Part shown: in pieces, positions 59,718-64,000 of the stretch
Position numbering within the stretch: the stretch's first letter is position 1
How the letters are laid out: every line of letters starts with the position of its first letter
Assembly: GCF_964253085.1 (NCBI RefSeq)
Contig: NZ_CAXUQH020000001.1
Span: 1,054,001 to 1,118,000 of the forward strand
Reading direction: 5' to 3'
DNA from: Paenibacillus_E sp964253085
Lineage (GTDB): Bacteria; Bacillota; Bacilli; Paenibacillales; NBRC-103111
Length of the DNA: 64,000 nucleotides
Notes under the pieces: model-generated
What the model was told of the DNA's origin: nothing
Database searches by the model: none
The model's input: the letters and a program-made list of their open reading frames with translations, nothing else
Made by a program: the position numbers and the translations under genes

Positions 59718-61913
59718 ATGAATGTATACAAGTACAAAGCGAAACTGATTTTCTCGAATATCAAAACAAGATTAATCCTCATACTGACACTGGTTATTTG
59801 CCTTGCTATTGCATTGGTTGGTACTGTCATGTACAGCCTCGCCAGACATTCACTATTAGAGGAGATTAAAGTTCCGCACCAACAGATGTTGACCTTTGTC
59901 AGGGATGATGTTGACAGGAAAATGAACGATATTATGACAACATCAATTTATGCAGTTCTTGACCCGCTGACGATCGATTTCTTGCGTTATGACAATCATA
60001 AAAGTATGGATACCATCCTTGGAGTTGTGTCCATGTTGGATACATTAACTCAAAATAGTTCGATCATAGATAGTATCTATATTTATGATGAGAAAAATCG
60101 TCATGTTGTTGGCAGTTCTCCCTTCGGGTTTAATTCCAGTATTGAGACTTTTGGTGACAAAGGCTGGTTGTCTCAATTGTCTTTAGCTGAACAGGACGCA
60201 AACAATGTGACTTTCGCTAAAAGGATGAAAGACCAAGGCGAAATGATAAGTTTCATTAAACGGATATACGAGGGTAACCAAATATCCGGATACCTGATCA
60301 TAAACTTGAAATCTTCCAAACTATTTTCCCAGATCATTCCGGAAGGTTCATCTAACAATGAAGCAGTTCGAATCATTCAAGACGCAAAGGGAGAAACGTT
60401 ATTCTCAATTGGTGAAAATAAGAAAGAGCAGGTGAACCCCAACAAATACTTTATTACTCGCCTGACTTCAACTTCAACGCAATGGAATTACGTGTATGCA
60501 GTTCCTCAAAAACAAATTTTCGGCAAATTGTATTGGATTCGGACCATGACTTTCGTAGTGTCCGCGGTTACCATGTTAATCGGAATGCTGATTATCTTCC
60601 AAGTTAACCGCATTACGTTCAGACCTATTGAACGATTGATTAAAACGGTTCAGAGCCATCGGAATGAGGCGTTAGAAGTTGACTTCACTCAATTGGAGTC
60701 CTATGTCGGCAGACTGCTCACGCAACTAACTTTTTTGCATGGCAGCAACAAAGAACTAAAAGCCAAATTTATTCAAGATATGGTTTACGGAAGACTACGT
60801 CGTAAGGAATTTGATCGGAAATGGCGGCTGCTTTACTCAGAATGGCGTCCTGACTTACCTGTTTATGCTGTTATTGTTTCGGTGGATGCCTATTACAATT
60901 GGTTGAATGGGTACAAGCAAGATGATCAGTTATTACTTAAGTTTGCAGTAGGTAATATTTTCGAGGAAATTCTGGGAGAGAGTTTTAGGGTGCAGTTTGA
61001 GGATTTAACCCAGGATCGCAGTGCCCTCATTGTACAACCCTTGTCTTCTGATATGGATTTGCAAATGCTCTATAATAAACTTTCAAATGGGATTGAAATC
61101 GCAGAAAAACTATTGAAAATTTCATTATCAGTAGGTGTTGCCGAATCGCTATATCCGATTAGCGGTGATCTCAGCAGTCGCTACAAGCAAGCTGAAGTGT
61201 TGCTGCTGGATCGCTTGTATATGGGGTATAAAAAACTTCATGTGCCGGAGCAAGCATTACCCTACTCAGAAGCGCAAGGCCCTGGCTCTAAAAATGAAAC
61301 CATGCATGAAATTGCTCAAGGGATTAAAGAAGGAAAGACGGAATATACAAACAACATCCTAGAGAAAATACGGATGGAGTGGGAAACGTCAAATGCAAAA
61401 CCTCTACACGTATACCGCTGGTATTCCAATGTAATTAAGGAAATGATAACGAAATTCAGAGACCCAGAAGATGAACAATTCCAGGAAATCATGGATTCGT
61501 TGGATTCCCTTCAAACGTTGACGTTTTCAGATTTGCATCAAATGACATTGGATGAAGCTACCTACCTAGCAGAAGAAGTGAAGAAAAGAAAACCAACAAA
61601 GCATGAGAATTATTTTAGGAAGATGGTCGAGTACATCCAAGAGCATTATCCAGAAAATATTGGCGTATCGCATGTAGCCGAGGCTGGAAGCATTAGTCAG
61701 TCTCAGGCAAATGTCCTTTTTAAACAAGAAACCGGAACTTCGATTTACGATTATATTACACAAGTACGAATTGAGAAAGCGGAAGAATTACTTAAAAATA
61801 CGAATTTGAAGGTAATTGAGATTTCTGAGAAAGTTGGTTACGCTAGCGAAAATAGTTTTATACGTAACTTTAAAAAAATTAAAGGGATTACACCTGGCAA
61901 ATTTAAAGAATAA
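59718..61913 (+). CDS. Membrane-anchored AraC-type regulator with extracellular sensor
   Basis: 731 residues. Helix 1 (IKTRLILILTLVICLAIALV), an outside cache-like domain of about 230 residues, helix 2 (MTFVVSAVTMLIGMLIIFQV), a cytosolic linker, and a C-terminal AraC domain (IGVSHVAEAGSISQSQANVL; 'LKVIEISEKVGYASENSFIRNFKKIKG'). It joins sensor and DNA-binding parts in one protein, a common Paenibacillus alternative to YesMN. It lies between binding protein and permease genes and probably controls this importer. Confidence 0.9.
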   Translation: MNVYKYKAKLIFSNIKTRLILILTLVICLAIALVGTVMYSLARHSLLEEIKVPHQQMLTFVRDDVDRKMNDIMTTSIYAVLDPLTIDFLRYDNHKSMDTILGVVSMLDTLTQNSSIIDSIYIYDEKNRHVVGSSPFGFNSSIETFGDKGWLSQLSLAEQDANNVTFAKRMKDQGEMISFIKRIYEGNQISGYLIINLKSSKLFSQIIPEGSSNNEAVRIIQDAKGETLFSIGENKKEQVNPNKYFITRLTSTSTQWNYVYAVPQKQIFGKLYWIRTMTFVVSAVTMLIGMLIIFQVNRITFRPIERLIKTVQSHRNEALEVDFTQLESYVGRLLTQLTFLHGSNKELKAKFIQDMVYGRLRRKEFDRKWRLLYSEWRPDLPVYAVIVSVDAYYNWLNGYKQDDQLLLKFAVGNIFEEILGESFRVQFEDLTQDRSALIVQPLSSDMDLQMLYNKLSNGIEIAEKLLKISLSVGVAESLYPISGDLSSRYKQAEVLLLDRLYMGYKKLHVPEQALPYSEAQGPGSKNETMHEIAQGIKEGKTEYTNNILEKIRMEWETSNAKPLHVYRWYSNVIKEMITKFRDPEDEQFQEIMDSLDSLQTLTFSDLHQMTLDEATYLAEEVKKRKPTKHENYFRKMVEYIQEHYPENIGVSHVAEAGSISQSQANVLFKQETGTSIYDYITQVRIEKAEELLKNTNLKVIEISEKVGYASENSFIRNFKKIKGITPGKFKE

Positions 61914-61926
61914 AAGACTTATATGT

Positions 61927-61971
61927 GAAGCGGAGAAGCTGAAAAAGCATCTCCGCTTCTATTTTTTTTAT
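61927..61971 (+). terminator. Terminator between regulator and permease genes
   Basis: GAAGCGGAGA-N13-TCTCCGCTTC then TATTTTTTTT. It splits the locus into two transcripts. Confidence 0.9.
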
Positions 61972-62004
61972 CTTCATTTTCAACAATTCATAACTATATC
62001 CACC

Positions 62005-62105
62005 ATTAATACGGTAATTTGTTGGATTCAGTGGTGGATTGGGCAACTTCAATGTTGAGTCTGGATACAGATGACCGTATTGTTGGATCAAACAGAAGTG
62101 GAGGG
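62005..62105 (+). promoter_or_regulatory. Possible control region of the permease pair
   Basis: TTGTTGGATTCA (about 62020) and TTGTTGGATCAA (about 62091) are near-identical, each behind an ACGGTA/ACCGTA stretch, about 71 bp (near seven helical turns) apart. They could be sites for the upstream AraC-type regulator. Tentative. Confidence 0.35.
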
Positions 62106-62169
62106 GTCAGGTAGAGCTGAGCCGATCACAGTAACTAACAACTAAGAATCAGATTCAGGGGGGAATAAG

Positions 62170-63075
62170 TTGAAAGTAGTTGCATCTCATCGTATGAAGG
62201 TATTTTGGCCGCTGTATATCATGGCTATACCAGGTATAGTTTTTCTCATTATATTTAAGTACATTCCGCTTGCGGGCTCCGTAATCGCATTTCAAAACTA
62301 TTCTGTATTCAAAGGATTCTTGGATAGTCCATGGGTTGGATTCAAAAACTTTGAAACCTTGTTCCAGTATCCGGATTTTATTAGGGTGTTCAGCAATACA
62401 CTGGTGCTTGGATTTCTGCGCATTGTTATTGTGTTCCCAATTCCTGTCCTGTTGGCGCTCATGATCAATGAAATCCGGAAATCGGCTTTGAAGAAAGGGA
62501 TTCAAACGGCTCTGTATGTGCCACATTTCCTTTCATGGGTCATCGTATCTGGCATTGTATTTGATATGTTTTCACTAAGCGGCCTATTTAACATCGTGAT
62601 CGGGTGGTTTCACCATGATCCTACCTTGGTTATGCAGGAAAGTTCCTATTTCCGTATTGTATATGTGCTTTCTGCCATCTGGAAAGATGCGGGGTGGGGA
62701 ACTGTTGTTTATATGGCAGCCATCAGTTCGATAGATCCACAGTTGTACGAATCATCGATGATTGACGGAGCATCCAGGTTCAAGCAAATCCGGTATATAA
62801 CATTTCCACTGCTGCTACCTACGGTATTAGTCTTACTATTACTAGAAATCGGTAATTTCTTGGATTTGGGCTTTGATCAAGTGTTTAATTTACAGACGCC
62901 AATGACGTATAGTGTTTCCGATATCTTAGATACTTACGTGTTCCGTACAGGCATTCAACAAGGTCAGTATAGCTTTGCGACAGCCGTCGGATTATTTCAA
63001 TCGTTAATTGGATTTATCCTAGTATTTACTTTCAATAAGTTGTCGAAAAAAGTTTCAGACGGGGGGTTATGGTAA
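62170..63075 (+). CDS. ABC sugar transporter permease, LplB type
   Basis: 301 residues; TTG 62170 follows GGGGGAATAAG, and an ATG at 62194 is a possible alternative. Six membrane helices; EAA loop 'DPQLYESSMIDGASRFKQIRYITFPLL'. Overlaps the next permease frame. Together with the 58137 binding protein it forms a second importer, again without an ATPase gene. Confidence 0.92.
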   Translation: MKVVASHRMKVFWPLYIMAIPGIVFLIIFKYIPLAGSVIAFQNYSVFKGFLDSPWVGFKNFETLFQYPDFIRVFSNTLVLGFLRIVIVFPIPVLLALMINEIRKSALKKGIQTALYVPHFLSWVIVSGIVFDMFSLSGLFNIVIGWFHHDPTLVMQESSYFRIVYVLSAIWKDAGWGTVVYMAAISSIDPQLYESSMIDGASRFKQIRYITFPLLLPTVLVLLLLEIGNFLDLGFDQVFNLQTPMTYSVSDILDTYVFRTGIQQGQYSFATAVGLFQSLIGFILVFTFNKLSKKVSDGGLW

Positions 63076-63077
63076 GT

Positions 63078-63947
63078 ATGCTTGAATCCAGAGGGGAAAA
63101 ATTATTCGGTTCAGTCGTTACTATCATCCTCCTACTTGTATCTTTCATCGCAATTATTCCGCTATTATCCGTACTCTCGACCTCATTTAGTTCTAAACGG
63201 ATGGTGGACATGAATCTGGTCACAATTTGGCCAAAGGAATTTACATTAGCCTCATGGGATTTTATGATGTATCGTCCCGATCTATGGAAGTCGTTCTTCT
63301 TAACACTGGGCACAACGGTGATTGGAACGATTTTGGCGCTGCTCGTCACGGCCCTTCTTGCATATCCGTTGTCTAAATCGGAATTTCGTTGGGGCCCTGT
63401 CATTATGATCGGTGTCGTAATTGCGATGATCTTCAAGGCGCCTCTTGTTCCTTATTTTCTGACAGTCAAAGGAATCGGGCTTTACAATAACCCATTGGTG
63501 TTAATCATACCTCATATCTTAAATCCATTTAATTTGATCATCATGCGTACATTTTTCAAGCAGTTTTCCAAAGAGTTGGAAGAAGCTGCCTTTATAGAGG
63601 GCTGTGGATATTTCCGAATGCTGTTCCAATTCGTACTTCCGCTTTCCAAGGCTGTACTAGCTACTCTGGCTTTATTCTACGGTGTTGTGTTATGGAACCA
63701 GTTCCAGCATCCGCTGATGTTCTTGCAAGACACGAATCTATTCCCACTGCAAATTAAGATTCGGCAGTTCATCACCGACGACAACATATTGGTTACAGGA
63801 GCCGTTTCTACAGCTGGTTTAGCGTACAATGAGCGTACCCTTCGGGCGACAACTGTTATTTTTGCTATGATCCCTGTTGTGGCTGTATATCCTTTCTTGC
63901 AAAAATACTTCGTTAAAGGAGCTATGCTTGGCTCTGTAAAAGGATAA
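63078..63947 (+). CDS. ABC sugar transporter permease, LplC / YtcP type
   Basis: 289 residues. ATG 63078 is 11 nt from GGGGGG, while ATG 63069 inside the previous gene is only 2 nt from it; the later start is preferred. Six membrane helices, EAA loop 'FSKELEEAAFIEGCGYFRMLFQFVLPLSKA', and the constant ending 'VAVYPFLQKYFVKGAMLGSVKG'. Partner of the 62170 permease. Any sugar-cleaving enzymes would lie beyond the right edge. Confidence 0.92.
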   Translation: MLESRGEKLFGSVVTIILLLVSFIAIIPLLSVLSTSFSSKRMVDMNLVTIWPKEFTLASWDFMMYRPDLWKSFFLTLGTTVIGTILALLVTALLAYPLSKSEFRWGPVIMIGVVIAMIFKAPLVPYFLTVKGIGLYNNPLVLIIPHILNPFNLIIMRTFFKQFSKELEEAAFIEGCGYFRMLFQFVLPLSKAVLATLALFYGVVLWNQFQHPLMFLQDTNLFPLQIKIRQFITDDNILVTGAVSTAGLAYNERTLRATTVIFAMIPVVAVYPFLQKYFVKGAMLGSVKG

Positions 63948-64000
63948 TCCACATCGGTTTGTAGGCTCATTGAGTCTTAAACATAAACTATTTTAATAAT

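Overview
The window looks like chromosomal DNA of a low-to-mid GC, spore-forming Firmicute, most likely a Paenibacillus or close relative. The reasons are strong GGAGG ribosome binding sites, several TTG and GTG starts, a SpoVB-type flippase, a UPF0291 (YnzC-like) protein, YkkCD-like SMR pumps, two LplB/YtcP-type sugar ABC loci and a YesM/YesN two-component pair. No rRNA, tRNA, CRISPR array, phage or intact insertion sequence was found.

Region 1 (1-8.3 kb): a MarR regulator with a quinone-oxidoreductase start running off the left edge, a monooxygenase-like protein, a short-chain dehydrogenase, a MarC membrane protein, a UPF0291 protein, an FMN reductase followed by a GAPDH paralogue, and a secreted protein built from 26-residue repeats. 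Region 2 (8.3-20.9 kb) is gene-poor and scarred. It holds two formylglycine-type sulfatases, small orphan genes (copper-amine-oxidase-N-like, beta/gamma-crystallin, VanZ, DUF1361), several decayed genes, and about a dozen copies of an intergenic repeat family with a CTAACG-N5-CGTTAG head and a GGCAGCC-type hairpin.

Region 3 (20.9-40.8 kb) is a series of stress and efflux modules, each with its own regulator: an ArsR-SRPBCC fusion beside an FMN reductase and two SnoaL-like proteins with matching palindromes; SpoVB; TetR plus two SMR genes; a lone GH78 rhamnosidase; PadR / pentapeptide-repeat protein / ABC exporter; an orphan sugar-binding lipoprotein beside a membrane-bound GGDEF-EAL protein; a cupin regulator divergent from a DoxX / hydrolase / extradiol dioxygenase / transporter operon; and MarR plus GNAT.

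Region 4 (40.8-58 kb) is a large glycan locus: SDR (divergent), GH1, SDR, two ABC permeases, YesM kinase, YesN regulator, binding lipoprotein, GH43, GH78 and GH2. None of the four glycosidases shows a signal peptide, so import followed by intracellular deglycosylation of a rhamnose-containing plant glycoside or oligosaccharide is the likely scheme. A 38-bp motif made of two direct half-sites (GTCGTTA...GTTA) spaced exactly 22 bp lies upstream of five genes of this locus and is the best candidate for the YesN operator. Region 5 (58-64 kb) is a second import locus: binding lipoprotein, membrane-anchored AraC-type regulator and two permeases.

Most interesting points: the 38-bp five-site putative regulon; the GTTACC-N4-GGTAAC regulon of the ArsR-SRPBCC fusion; the dispersed intergenic repeat family; the binding-protein/c-di-GMP enzyme pair; and the deletion that fused the remnants of a divergent TetR/SigJ-like gene pair.
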